DNA of 42,644 nt from Desulfobacula sp. (GCA_013792075.1 VMSR01000294.1:1-42644), one strand, 5' to 3'; counted from the first letter of the stretch, positions 23,367 to 31,665 are shown. The notes: generated by a model not told the origin, from the letters alone. Translations and numbers: made by a program.

Positions 23367-24710
23367 CTATAATTTGATTCCCAGCTGTTTAATCCGTCGG
23401 AAAAGGGTGCTTTTGTGAATTCCCATGTCCCTTGCTGCGGCATTGCGGTTGTAATTGTTCCGGGCCAATGCATCGGAAATCAGCTTGATCTGGGCGGATT
23501 TGACCGGATCATCATCCCGGTCACAGCCATGCCCTGTGATACTGGATAAAAAACCGGGCAGGTGCTGGGGGGTGATCACCCCTTCAGAGCAGAGCACAAA
23601 TCCATGTTCGATCAGGTTTTCCAGCTCTCTGATGTTTCCGGGGAAATCGTGGGACATAAAAGCCGCCAGCACATTTGGGTTGATTCCCTGGATAAATTTT
23701 CCCTGGCGCAGATTCATTTTGGTGATAAACCGTTCAACCAGAAGGGGAATGTCTTCCATGCGTTCCCGCAGGGGGGGGAGGGTGAGCTGAATCACATTGA
23801 TCCGATAATAAAGATCCTGGCGAAATTCTTTTTTTTCAACCAGGCCGGAAAGGTTCCTGTTGGTGGCGGCAATGATTCGGACATCTGTTTTTTCTTTTGC
23901 GATCCCGCCCAGGGGGGTGAATTCATGGTCCTGGAGCACCCGCAGCAGACTCACCTGGAACGCAGGGCTGGTATCTCCGATTTCGTCGAGAAAAACCGTT
24001 CCCCCGTCGGCAAGGGCAAATTGGCCTGGCTTGTCCTTGGCCGCATTGGTAAAGGCCCCTTTTTTGTACCCGAACAATTCGGATTCCAGAAGGGTATCCG
24101 GCAGGGAGCCGCAGTTGATGGCAATGAACGGGTTGTTTTTTCGATGGCTCATGTTGTGGATGGCCCGGGCCATTAACTCTTTTCCCGTGCCGGTCTCCCC
24201 CTCGATCAAGACCGATGAATCACTGTCTGAAATCTGGGGCAGGATCTTGAATATGTTTTTCATGGAAGCGGAGTTGCTTACAATATCTTCCACCTGAAAA
24301 CTGCAGGAAAGTTCCTTGCGCAGTTCTTCCACCAGAGAATGGTCCCTGAAGGACTCAACCCCGCCGATGACATCCCCGTTTTTATCAATAAGAAGGGAAG
24401 TTGAGGCGGTGATGGGGATTTTTTTTTTGTGTTTGTTGATAATATAGGCAGAGGTGCTGATAAAGGGTTTCCCCTGTTCCATGGTTTTTTTTAAGGCACA
24501 ATCTTCTTCGCACATATTGGACCTGAAGACTTCCCAGCAGTGACGGCCCATGGCCTCTTTTTTGCTGATACCCGTAATTTCTTCGGCTGCCCGGTTAAAT
24601 GAGGTGATTTCCCAGTTATAATCTATGGTAAAGACACCATCTGATATGCACTCTAAAATTACTTTTGTGGTATCTTCTTCAAGGGGACCGAATATTTTAT
24701 TTCTATCCAT
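23367..24710 (-). CDS. PAS-domain sigma-54-dependent transcriptional activator
   Basis: A 447-residue enhancer-binding protein. Order: PAS (about 12-125) with C58, C67 and C71 in its second half; AAA+ domain with Walker A GETGTGKE (171-178), the sigma-54 contact loop G218-A-F-T-N-A223 (consensus GAFTGA), Walker B VFLDEI and the arginine-finger region FRQDLYYRINV; C-terminal Fis-type helix-turn-helix (about 405-440, NRNAAARDMGIHKSTLFRRIK). There is no receiver domain, so the PAS domain is the likely sensor. Its own gene has a sigma-54 promoter (24803-24818) and paired upstream sites, so positive autoregulation is likely, with the NifX-like gene as second target. Confidence 0.93.
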   Translation of the reverse strand: MDRNKIFGPLEEDTTKVILECISDGVFTIDYNWEITSFNRAAEEITGISKKEAMGRHCWEVFRSNMCEEDCALKKTMEQGKPFISTSAYIINKHKKKIPITASTSLLIDKNGDVIGGVESFRDHSLVEELRKELSCSFQVEDIVSNSASMKNIFKILPQISDSDSSVLIEGETGTGKELMARAIHNMSHRKNNPFIAINCGSLPDTLLESELFGYKKGAFTNAAKDKPGQFALADGGTVFLDEIGDTSPAFQVSLLRVLQDHEFTPLGGIAKEKTDVRIIAATNRNLSGLVEKKEFRQDLYYRINVIQLTLPPLRERMEDIPLLVERFITKMNLRQGKFIQGINPNVLAAFMSHDFPGNIRELENLIEHGFVLCSEGVITPQHLPGFLSSITGHGCDRDDDPVKSAQIKLISDALARNNYNRNAAARDMGIHKSTLFRRIKQLGIKL

Positions 24711-24756
24711 TATGTTGTTTTCCGTGGGTTTCAGTATTGTCTATTTTTACGCCACT

Positions 24757-24774
24757 GTTTGCAAAAATGCAACC
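24757..24774. promoter_or_regulatory. Palindromic site inside the activator-gene leader
   Basis: GTTTGCAAAAATGCAACC: 7-base arms around AAAA with one mismatch. It is the same motif as the site at 24938-24955, but sits downstream of the sigma-54 start, about +18 to +35, where binding could repress. Confidence 0.5.
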
Positions 24775-24802
24775 AGTATATCCATCCTGCCAAGATTGAA
24801 AC

Positions 24803-24818
24803 AGCAATTGCTGTGCCA
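24803..24818 (-). promoter_or_regulatory. Sigma-54 promoter of the activator gene
   Basis: On the minus strand TGGCACAGCAATTGCT is a perfect match to TGGCAC-N5-TTGCW with correct GG/GC spacing. The leader to the ATG at 24710 is about 80 bases. Confidence 0.85.
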
Positions 24819-24903
24819 GCCATTTCCAGGCAGGATTAATCGCTTGAACTATCTGATATGTTGGAATTATATTTGTATTGGTTTTTTTGATGCTCCCGTC
24901 GAT

Positions 24904-24955
24904 GGTTGCAAAAACGAGACTATGGGTGGTCTGCATGGGTCGCAAAAATGCAACC
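24904..24955 (-). promoter_or_regulatory. Paired upstream activator-binding sites
   Basis: GGTCGCA-AAAA-TGCAACC (24938-24955) is a near-perfect palindrome with one mismatch. GGTTGCA-AAAA (24904-24914) repeats its left half 34 bp closer to the promoter. They are about 120 and 86 bp upstream of the -24 element, the normal range for enhancer-like sites of sigma-54 activators. Confidence 0.6.
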
Positions 24956-25052
24956 GATACATGCCTTTGCCTGGCATAAGAAGAACCCATTCAGGTGACC
25001 GGAGAAGCATAGAGAAATCGGCCACAAAAAAAAACAGAGTCCCATTTTTCCC

Positions 25053-25080
25053 TCAAGCTTATTGGGTTGGGAACCGACAA
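25053..25080 (+). promoter_or_regulatory. Tentative sigma-28 (flagellar) promoter of flaG
   Basis: TCAAGCTT, a 12-base spacer, then ACCGACAA resembles TAAAGTTT-N11-GCCGATAA at 6 of 8 positions in each box. The spacer is one base longer than consensus and the leader to flaG would be about 100 bases, so this is only a suggestion from the flagellar nature of the gene. Confidence 0.3.
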
Positions 25081-25193
25081 TTAGTTTAAATAAATAATTT
25101 ACGGTTGCTTTTTTTTTAAGGTATCAAGAGTAATCCAGGGGAGCACCAGACATTGGTCTTGTATGGGAATATTTGTCAATAAGGATGAAAACA

Positions 25194-25562
25194 ATGGATA
25201 ATTTAGCCATCAACGTAAACGGCCCGGAGCTTATGGGTGTTTCCCAATTGCACTCTGTTGAGAAATCAGCACCTGTTCCGCAGAAAATGGGGAAAGTTCC
25301 CGCAGAAGAGAAGACAGCAAACGCATCATCCCAGATGTCAACCCAGGATGTGAAAGAGATTCTTGATTCATTCAAGGAGCTGTCAAAAACCATTCAGACA
25401 AAATTGAATTTTTCGGTTTCCAAGGAAAACAACGAAATTATTGTAAAGGTGATTGATAAAGAATCAAACCAGTTGATCCGGCAGTTTCCTTCCGAGGAAA
25501 TGCTCAATCTTCAGGACAAAATGAGGGATATGGCAGGCTTTCTTTTAGATGCAAATGTTTAG
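25194..25562 (+). CDS. flaG: FlaG family flagellar protein
   Basis: A 122-residue FlaG-family protein. The N-terminal half is low in order and rich in Ser, Pro and Lys; the conserved C-terminal half has LNFSVSKENNEIIVKVIDKESNQLIRQFPSEEMLNL, the typical FlaG signature with the R-Q-F/I-P-x-E-E core. FlaG proteins affect flagellar filament length or assembly; the exact role is unclear. The start at 25194 is chosen for AAGGA 8 bases upstream; an ATG at 25185 and a TTG at 25173 are in frame but less well placed. No other flagellar genes are in the window. Confidence 0.88.
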   Translation: MDNLAINVNGPELMGVSQLHSVEKSAPVPQKMGKVPAEEKTANASSQMSTQDVKEILDSFKELSKTIQTKLNFSVSKENNEIIVKVIDKESNQLIRQFPSEEMLNLQDKMRDMAGFLLDANV

Positions 25563-25647
25563 CCAATAAGACCCCTGCCGTTTTTTTTCTGGTTGGCTCC
25601 AATCCGCCTTCCCTTTTTGGCCCCCAGATGTTTTCCCCTGTTTCCTG

Positions 25648-25676
25648 TTGACAGGCGGACGAGCTTACGATATCTT
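25648..25676 (+). promoter_or_regulatory. Sigma-70-type promoter of the GAF-GspE gene
   Basis: TTGACA (25648-25653), 17-base spacer, TATCTT (25671-25676), in the 186-bp gap between flaG and the ATPase gene. The leader to the TTG start at 25749 would be about 66 bases. Confidence 0.65.
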
Positions 25677-25748
25677 TTTAATTTAACCTAGTGATAATTC
25701 CCATTTTAAAAAACTCATTTTAGCCAAGCATCTGCACAGGACCGGAAA

Positions 25749-28019
25749 TTGAAAACACAACTACCTGAAAATCCTGGGAGATCCAAATCTCTCGTGAGGA
25801 CACAGCAGGTGATAGATCGGATTCTGGCGGCCAAAACCATTGATGAAATCATCATTGGCGCCAGGGACCGCATCCTGAGTCTGTTTGATGCCCAAAAGAT
25901 TATCATTTACGCCTATGATGCTCATCGCCATGAAATTTTTACCCGGTTTTTAAAGGGATCTGATATCAAGGAGCAGCGATTGCCGGCCGGGTCTTCCAAC
26001 ATCCCTGGTTTTGTGGTCTCTGTCATGAGAACAGTCTGTATCAATGATGTCTATGATGCCTCCGAGCTTGCCTCTGTTCATCCCTCCCTGGGATTTGATC
26101 GTTCATGGGACGAAAGTACCGGGTTTCGCACGACTGGGATGATGTCGGTACCGGTTCTGTTTGAAAAAGAGGTGTTGGGTGCCTTGGTCATAACCAATCC
26201 CAAGGGAAAGAAAGGGTTTTCCCGGAAGGAAGTGGACCTGTTGGAATCCATTGGCAGAAGGATTGGCATTTGTTTCAAGGATAAGTTACAGCTTTCCCAT
26301 CCCCTCCGTTTTGCATACCTGCTGGACAATAACCTGATTTCCCATGATGATCTTAAAAAGGCCATGGAATTGTCCAGGGAGCGAAAGATCTCCGGGGAAA
26401 TCATTCTTATGGATAGATATCATATTTCCAAAAAGGATATCGGCATCTGTCTTGCCCATTATTTCGGGTGCAGGTTTTATGATTTTGAAGATCAGGTGTT
26501 CGTAACTCCTGAAAACGTAAAGGGAATCAACCTGGATTATCTGCGCAGGGTATGCTGGATACCGGTGGCAATTGAGAAAAATATTCTGGTGGTTGCCATA
26601 GACGATCCTTTTAATGTGAAAACCGCTGAGGTCAGAGGACTGGTCAATACCCGGAATATTGAGTTCCGGGTGGCCCTTGCCACAGACATCCTAAAGGCAA
26701 TAGATACCATTGCAAAAGGGGGAATGCAAAAAGACGGGTCTGTGTCCGATATTCTTGAGGAATTGAAAATCGGCAGCGAAGAAATCGGGGAAGAAGATGA
26801 GACAGCTATCCGGGAAGATGCAGGGGTTATTGTCCGCCTGGTTCACCAGCTGATCATAGACGGCTACAATGCCGGTGCCTCTGACATCCACATAGAACCT
26901 GACAAATCCAGGAAATCCACCCAGATCCGATTTCGGATTGACGGTCAATGCCTGCCATATCAGACCCTGCCCTTAAACTATAATCGTGAACTTGTTTCCC
27001 GTATCAAAATTTTGGCAAACCTGGATATTTCAGAAAAACGACTGCCCCAGGACGGGAAAATTAAATTCCAATACACAAATAAAGCCCTTGAGCTCCGCAT
27101 TGCAACCATACCCACGGTGATGGGGGAGAATATGGTGATGCGGATATTGGCATCCAGTAAGCCTCTGCCCCTGTCACAACTGGGATTGTCCCAGCTAAAT
27201 CTTATGCTCCTTGAAAAAATAATTCAATTTCCCTACGGCATTATCCTGGTGGTCGGGCCGACAGGATCCGGAAAAACAACCTCCCTTCATTCGGTCCTGG
27301 GGCATATCAATACGCCGGAAAGAAAGATATGGACAGCAGAGGATCCGGTTGAGATTACCCAGCAGGGACTTTGCCAGGTGGAGGTTCGTCCCAAAATAAA
27401 ATATACCTTTGCCGCTGCCCTGCGTTCATTTTTAAGGGCGGATCCCGATGTGATCATGATTGGTGAAATGCGGGATCTGGAAACAGCTGGCATTGCCGTT
27501 GAGGCGTCCTTAACCGGCCATTTGGTGTTAAGCACTCTTCATACCAATTCCGCCCCTGAAACTGTGACCCGGCTGTTTGATATGGGCATTGATCCCTTTA
27601 ATTTCGCCGATGCCCTTCTGGGGATACTGGCCCAGCGCCTGGTCAGACGGTTGTGTGAGAAATGCAAGGTTCCCTATCATCCCACCATGGCGGAGTTTGA
27701 TTTTCTGGTGACAGCCTATGGGGGTAAAGAGGCATTTAAGGAGTTGAATATTGACTATTCAGAAGGGCTTAAGCTTTACCGCTCTCCGGGCTGTAATGCC
27801 TGTAACCAGGCAGGATATAAGGGCCGTATCGCCCTGCATGAATTGTTGACTGCCACACCAAGCATCAAACAAATTCTACAAAAAAATGCCACGGTGAATG
27901 CTATCCGGCAACAGGCAATTAAAGAAGGGATGCGGTCCATTCACCAGGACGGTATTGCCAAGGTTTTCGCCGGATTTACAGATTACCGCCAGGTAAAAAT
28001 GGCGTCCATAACCCTATGA
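25749..28019 (+). CDS. GAF-domain GspE/PilB-type secretion ATPase
   Basis: A 756-residue hexameric-type ATPase for type II secretion or type IV pilus assembly, with an added sensor. Order: GAF (about 18-178); MshEN/GspE N-domain (about 185-325), whose family can bind cyclic-di-GMP or nucleotides; ATPase core with Walker A GPTGSGKTT (503-511), Asp-box IWTAEDPVE, Walker B DPDVIMIGEMRD (565-576) and His-box TLHTN; and the zinc tetracysteine C636-x2-C639 ... C682-x2-C685. The start is TTG with AGGA about 8 bases upstream. It is an orphan: no secretin, pilin or inner-membrane partner is adjacent. It converges with the aldolase gene, overlapping by 6 bases. Confidence 0.92.
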   Translation: MKTQLPENPGRSKSLVRTQQVIDRILAAKTIDEIIIGARDRILSLFDAQKIIIYAYDAHRHEIFTRFLKGSDIKEQRLPAGSSNIPGFVVSVMRTVCINDVYDASELASVHPSLGFDRSWDESTGFRTTGMMSVPVLFEKEVLGALVITNPKGKKGFSRKEVDLLESIGRRIGICFKDKLQLSHPLRFAYLLDNNLISHDDLKKAMELSRERKISGEIILMDRYHISKKDIGICLAHYFGCRFYDFEDQVFVTPENVKGINLDYLRRVCWIPVAIEKNILVVAIDDPFNVKTAEVRGLVNTRNIEFRVALATDILKAIDTIAKGGMQKDGSVSDILEELKIGSEEIGEEDETAIREDAGVIVRLVHQLIIDGYNAGASDIHIEPDKSRKSTQIRFRIDGQCLPYQTLPLNYNRELVSRIKILANLDISEKRLPQDGKIKFQYTNKALELRIATIPTVMGENMVMRILASSKPLPLSQLGLSQLNLMLLEKIIQFPYGIILVVGPTGSGKTTSLHSVLGHINTPERKIWTAEDPVEITQQGLCQVEVRPKIKYTFAAALRSFLRADPDVIMIGEMRDLETAGIAVEASLTGHLVLSTLHTNSAPETVTRLFDMGIDPFNFADALLGILAQRLVRRLCEKCKVPYHPTMAEFDFLVTAYGGKEAFKELNIDYSEGLKLYRSPGCNACNQAGYKGRIALHELLTATPSIKQILQKNATVNAIRQQAIKEGMRSIHQDGIAKVFAGFTDYRQVKMASITL

Positions 28020-29243
28020 ACAATGGTTTCTGAGCCGCCTCACCTTGTCCCAATAAGCGTTCCGGCAGGTTGATTCCACTTCCAGCAGGGTTGCAAAGGC
28101 CTGGGAAAAATCGTTCATACCCAGGGTAAACACCCCATGGCCGTATACAATCGCATGATTTGAGGTTCCGAATGCTGGGGGCAGGGTGTTGCAAAGGCCG
28201 GTGGGGCCTGTTCCCACCTCTCCAGGGACGATGGGAATCCGGCCGATAGCTCTTTTTTGGGGGCAGCGGGTATGGCAGTGCTCCCGGTGACGACAGGCTG
28301 CTTTTTCTGCCGGGTCACAGGCCATGGAAAGGATCACTGAAAATTTTGGATGTCCGTGGAGAATTGCCCTGCACCCGGTTTGGGCAATGGTTTGTATATG
28401 GGCGGTCAGTTCACTGGAAGCGGTAAGACCTGCACTGGAAGATCCATCCAGGCAAACAGGATCTATACAGCCTTCCAGTTCATCCAGGGAGCTGCCGGTC
28501 TGGCTGATATACAAGATATTGTTTCTGCAATAGGAGATATTGCCGAAATAAGAATCCACAAGACCGTATTCTACCGTTTTGCGTCCTGCCTGGACAATGG
28601 CGGCATAGAGTTGTTCTTCGGTGGAAAAAGGGCCTTTGGCAAGATCGGGCAGGCCCGGTTGCCCCAAAAATATATCTGGCGGCAGGCTGTCAAACAGATC
28701 GTTGCTATTTTTGCTCGCCCTTCCCAATTGCAGGTCTTCCAGGTAGTCTGCAAAAAATTTAACAAAACAGGCAAAACAGACTGAGCTTGCCACCACAAAC
28801 CCCTGCTCCGGACTGACCGTTCCGTGGGCGATGATGGCAATGCCTGAAAACTCTGGACCCTCTTTTGGCACTGCCATGATGACGCTTTTTCTTTTTTTTA
28901 ATGCCCCAACGATTTTATCTGGGGAAAACCGGTTGATAACAGGAAGGTCGTGGAGAAAGGTCCGGGTTTCACAATCCTTGGGTTCAATCAATCCATGGGT
29001 GTCCAATGCCTTTTGGGATAGATACCGGATAATTTGTTCATAGGGGGCCCTGGGCCGTAAAAAGACCAGAGAGTTTATGTTTAAGCCTTGGAAAACCTGT
29101 TCAAGTACCTTGATCTCAGGGCCTGTACGATTCCAGACCAGGGTATCGTCAAGGCCTCCCACAATCGGGCTTAATGGGCCTGTCTCTTCTGCCAGCCCGG
29201 CGGAGAACAATTTATTTGCATATTTTTTTACAAGTTCTTCCAT
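28014..29243 (-). CDS. Class II aldolase/adducin domain protein with extra N-terminal domain
   Basis: A 409-residue protein. The C-terminal half (about 205-400) is a class II aldolase/adducin domain: SYFGNISYCRNNILYISQTGSSLDEL, glutamate E278, H296-G-H298 and H369 (YGHGVF), the expected zinc ligands. The N-terminal half (about 1-200) is not one I recognise. Between the zinc motifs is a cysteine-rich insertion with C309, C317, C323 and C327. Aldolases of this class act on phosphorylated sugars or related aldehydes. Its start overlaps the AOR gene by 16 bases, so the two are translationally coupled; an aldolase making an aldehyde that AOR oxidises is a reasonable but unproven idea. Confidence 0.85.
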   Translation of the reverse strand: MEELVKKYANKLFSAGLAEETGPLSPIVGGLDDTLVWNRTGPEIKVLEQVFQGLNINSLVFLRPRAPYEQIIRYLSQKALDTHGLIEPKDCETRTFLHDLPVINRFSPDKIVGALKKRKSVIMAVPKEGPEFSGIAIIAHGTVSPEQGFVVASSVCFACFVKFFADYLEDLQLGRASKNSNDLFDSLPPDIFLGQPGLPDLAKGPFSTEEQLYAAIVQAGRKTVEYGLVDSYFGNISYCRNNILYISQTGSSLDELEGCIDPVCLDGSSSAGLTASSELTAHIQTIAQTGCRAILHGHPKFSVILSMACDPAEKAACRHREHCHTRCPQKRAIGRIPIVPGEVGTGPTGLCNTLPPAFGTSNHAIVYGHGVFTLGMNDFSQAFATLLEVESTCRNAYWDKVRRLRNHCS

Positions 29244-30997
29244 TCAAGCCCCAATGCCCTTGCTTTTTCTTCCAGAGGATTTCCGGAAATATCCAGCCCC
29301 CGAATCCGATAATATTTTTCCCGGGCCGCTAAAAATTGTACCCTGTCAATGGGCGCAACCTTGATCTGGTTGCCGCCGGTTCCCGGCTCATTAAAAAAAC
29401 GCGGGGGCAAATCATCGTCCCTTGCATCAAAGCCGTTTAAACTATTGATGATGCGTTCATTGTAGTAAATGCGTTCTCCGACGGAAATAAGATCCTGGGC
29501 AGCACTTTTTTCCCCTGTGACCGCAGTATAGGCCTTGGCATATTCTTCAAGGCCTGCGGCAAAAAATATAAATTTACAGGCAGTCAGGGAATCCACAACC
29601 GCATTGAAGTCTTCTGCAATTTTAATGATTCTGGCCTTTCCGCTGAAACTGAACCGGTCCGTTGCCACGGGTTTCCTGAAAATTTCATGGCTGATGGGGT
29701 AGGCCCTGAGATGGCAGCCGCCCCGGGTGGAAAGGGCATAGCCCAGGGCCATGCCATAGGCACCTCTGGGATCATAGGCTGGCAATTCCATGGCCTTTAC
29801 CGCCATGGCGGATTCCGGGTGTCCCATGGTCCTGGCATAGGCAAGGGCTCCCTTGTTTAATTCTTTTCCCTCCCCGCGGTTCAGGGCCATATCATCCAAC
29901 AGGGACAAAAGGCTTTGCCGGGTAAAGTCTTTTCCGGTTATTTCCCGCCTGCAGGCAAGGGTGGCAGCGGCGGATATGGTATCCATGCCATAGCGGCTGC
30001 AGCGATCATTGGCCGCAACAACCAATTCCATGTCCCTGGATCCGATAAGCGCTGTAAAATGGGACATGGTTTCATATTCGGGCATGGCCATTGGGTCCAG
30101 GCCTTTGGGTCGGGCAATTCTTTTGCACAGGATGTGGCAGCCCCTGCACCCGTATTTTTCAGGGGCATAGGTTTTTGAATAGGCCGCGGCATTGAGTTTG
30201 GGTGCGTGCTTGAACCAGGTGCCCTTGAAGTTATCCGTGGGCATCATGCGACGGCTATCGATGAGATCATATACCGCCCCGGTGCCAAGGCTTGAAAATC
30301 CGTATTGTCCCATGAGGGCAGGGGAGGCTGCAGTGAGCCGGAAAATCTCTTCTCTTGCCTCTTTCAGGCCCTTGGCATCCTTCACCCTTGTATGGCCCTG
30401 ACCTTTTACCAGGAGGTATTTTAACTGTTTAACGGCAAAACAAAGCCCAAGTCCTGACCTGCCTGCGGCATGGTGCAGGTCCACTGTGACCGAGGCAAAC
30501 CTGACCCCGTTTTCGGCAGCCGGTCCGATACTGGCAAGACCGGCCTTTCCAGGCGTCAGGCGTTCATGGACCTGTTGGGTATCCAGGCCCCACAAATGAT
30601 CGGCCCTGCAAAAGTTCACTTGATGGTTGATGATCTCAATACCGATGGGGTAAGGGCTTTTGCCGGTAATCACCATGCCGTCCCAGCCGGCCCGCTTCAG
30701 CTGGGTGGGCAGTTTGCCCCCCAGGGAGGCATCTCCCACAAGGCCTGTAAGGGGGGATTTTGAAACCAGGTGGGCTCTTCCCGATGTGGGGGCAATGGTC
30801 GCCACCAGGGGGCCTGTAAAGAGGCAGACCACCATATCCGGATGATCAAAGGGAAGGGTGGCACATTGGCGAAGATAGTATCCGCCCATTCCCTTGCCGC
30901 CCATATATTTTCCATAGAAATCACTATCCGGCGTTTCCACAGAAAAATTGCGGGTGGTCAGATTGATGTGCAAAATATTTCCGGTCCATCCATACAT
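29228..30997 (-). CDS. aor: Tungsten-type aldehyde:ferredoxin oxidoreductase
   Basis: AOR oxidises aldehydes to acids using a tungstopterin and a [4Fe-4S] cluster, reducing ferredoxin in the cytoplasm. From M-Y-G-W-T-G-N at 30997 the enzyme is 589 residues, near the family norm (about 605). The cluster ligands are C284-x2-C287-x3-C291 and C474 (DSLTACKF). The N-terminal domain has the usual GGKGMGGYYL and SGRAHLVSKSPLTG segments. The frame is open to 31105, but the extra residues do not resemble AOR; no ribosome site precedes 30997, and a promoter placed to give a leaderless message is seen there. The class II aldolase follows with a 16-base overlap. Confidence 0.94.
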   Translation of the reverse strand: MYGWTGNILHINLTTRNFSVETPDSDFYGKYMGGKGMGGYYLRQCATLPFDHPDMVVCLFTGPLVATIAPTSGRAHLVSKSPLTGLVGDASLGGKLPTQLKRAGWDGMVITGKSPYPIGIEIINHQVNFCRADHLWGLDTQQVHERLTPGKAGLASIGPAAENGVRFASVTVDLHHAAGRSGLGLCFAVKQLKYLLVKGQGHTRVKDAKGLKEAREEIFRLTAASPALMGQYGFSSLGTGAVYDLIDSRRMMPTDNFKGTWFKHAPKLNAAAYSKTYAPEKYGCRGCHILCKRIARPKGLDPMAMPEYETMSHFTALIGSRDMELVVAANDRCSRYGMDTISAAATLACRREITGKDFTRQSLLSLLDDMALNRGEGKELNKGALAYARTMGHPESAMAVKAMELPAYDPRGAYGMALGYALSTRGGCHLRAYPISHEIFRKPVATDRFSFSGKARIIKIAEDFNAVVDSLTACKFIFFAAGLEEYAKAYTAVTGEKSAAQDLISVGERIYYNERIINSLNGFDARDDDLPPRFFNEPGTGGNQIKVAPIDRVQFLAAREKYYRIRGLDISGNPLEEKARALGLEWKNL

Positions 30998-31004
30998 GGT
31001 GTTT

Positions 31005-31033
31005 TCTATATAGTGAAACCGGCTTAAAATCAA
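31005..31033 (-). promoter_or_regulatory. Candidate promoter of aor (leaderless start)
   Basis: On the minus strand TTGATT (31033-31028), 17-base spacer, TATAGA (31010-31005). Only 7 bases separate the -10 box from the A of the start codon at 30997, so the predicted start of transcription coincides with the ATG. Confidence 0.45.
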
Positions 31034-31107
31034 GAAGGTCCTTGGGAAGGCAGACAGGCCATGGTTTCGAGTTTTTAATGGGGTTTGGTTAGAAACAATC
31101 GACACCC

Positions 31108-31136
31108 TTGACAGGCAGTCTTCCTTGGGATATTTC
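31108..31136 (+). promoter_or_regulatory. Candidate promoter of arsC
   Basis: TTGACA (31108-31113), 17-base spacer, TATTTC (31131-31136), within the divergent region between aor and arsC. The leader to the ATG at 31210 would be about 67 bases. Confidence 0.5.
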
Positions 31137-31209
31137 GGATAAGCCGTTGGTTCACAACCCAGACATATTTAAAATCGATCATTTGTAAAAAAGATCCGGA
31201 GCCAAACCG

Positions 31210-31665
31210 ATGAAAGAAAAACTTAAAATTTTGTTTCTGTGTACAGGGAATTCCTGCCGCAGCCAGATGGCCGAGGGCTGGACCAGAGCCCTTAAAGGGG
31301 ATATTATTGAGGTCTATTCAGCAGGGGTTGAAACCCATGGCCTCAATAGGGATGCAGTGGCGGTGATGGCCGAAGCAGGGGTGGATATTTCCCGCCATCA
31401 CTCAAAGAATGTCACTGAATTTACAGAGATGGCGCTGGATGTGGTGATCACGGTCTGCGGTCATGCCCATGAAACCTGCCCCTATTTCCCAACCACCTGC
31501 CGGGTGATCCATGTGGGGTTTGATGATCCTCCCAAGATGGCAGAAAAGCTTGCCCGGCAAGGAGTGGACAAACAAACCCAGCTGGACTGCTTTCGACGCG
31601 TGAGGGATGAGATCCGGGCTTTTGTCGAACAATTGCCCGGGAACTTGAAGCTTCCGGAAGAGTAA
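31210..31665 (+). CDS. arsC: Arsenate reductase, thioredoxin-coupled (low-MW phosphatase fold)
   Basis: A 151-residue arsenate reductase of the low-molecular-weight tyrosine phosphatase type. The P-loop is C11-T-G-N-S-C16-R-S (C-x5-R), and the redox cysteines are in VCGHAHETCP (about C83 and C90), as in the thioredoxin-dependent Bacillus/Staphylococcus ArsC. It reduces As(V) to As(III). Length and all motif residues are normal. It is alone on its strand, 14 kb from the arsR-permease cluster, and divergent from aor. No ArsR-type inverted repeat was noticed near its promoter. Confidence 0.93.
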   Translation: MKEKLKILFLCTGNSCRSQMAEGWTRALKGDIIEVYSAGVETHGLNRDAVAVMAEAGVDISRHHSKNVTEFTEMALDVVITVCGHAHETCPYFPTTCRVIHVGFDDPPKMAEKLARQGVDKQTQLDCFRRVRDEIRAFVEQLPGNLKLPEE

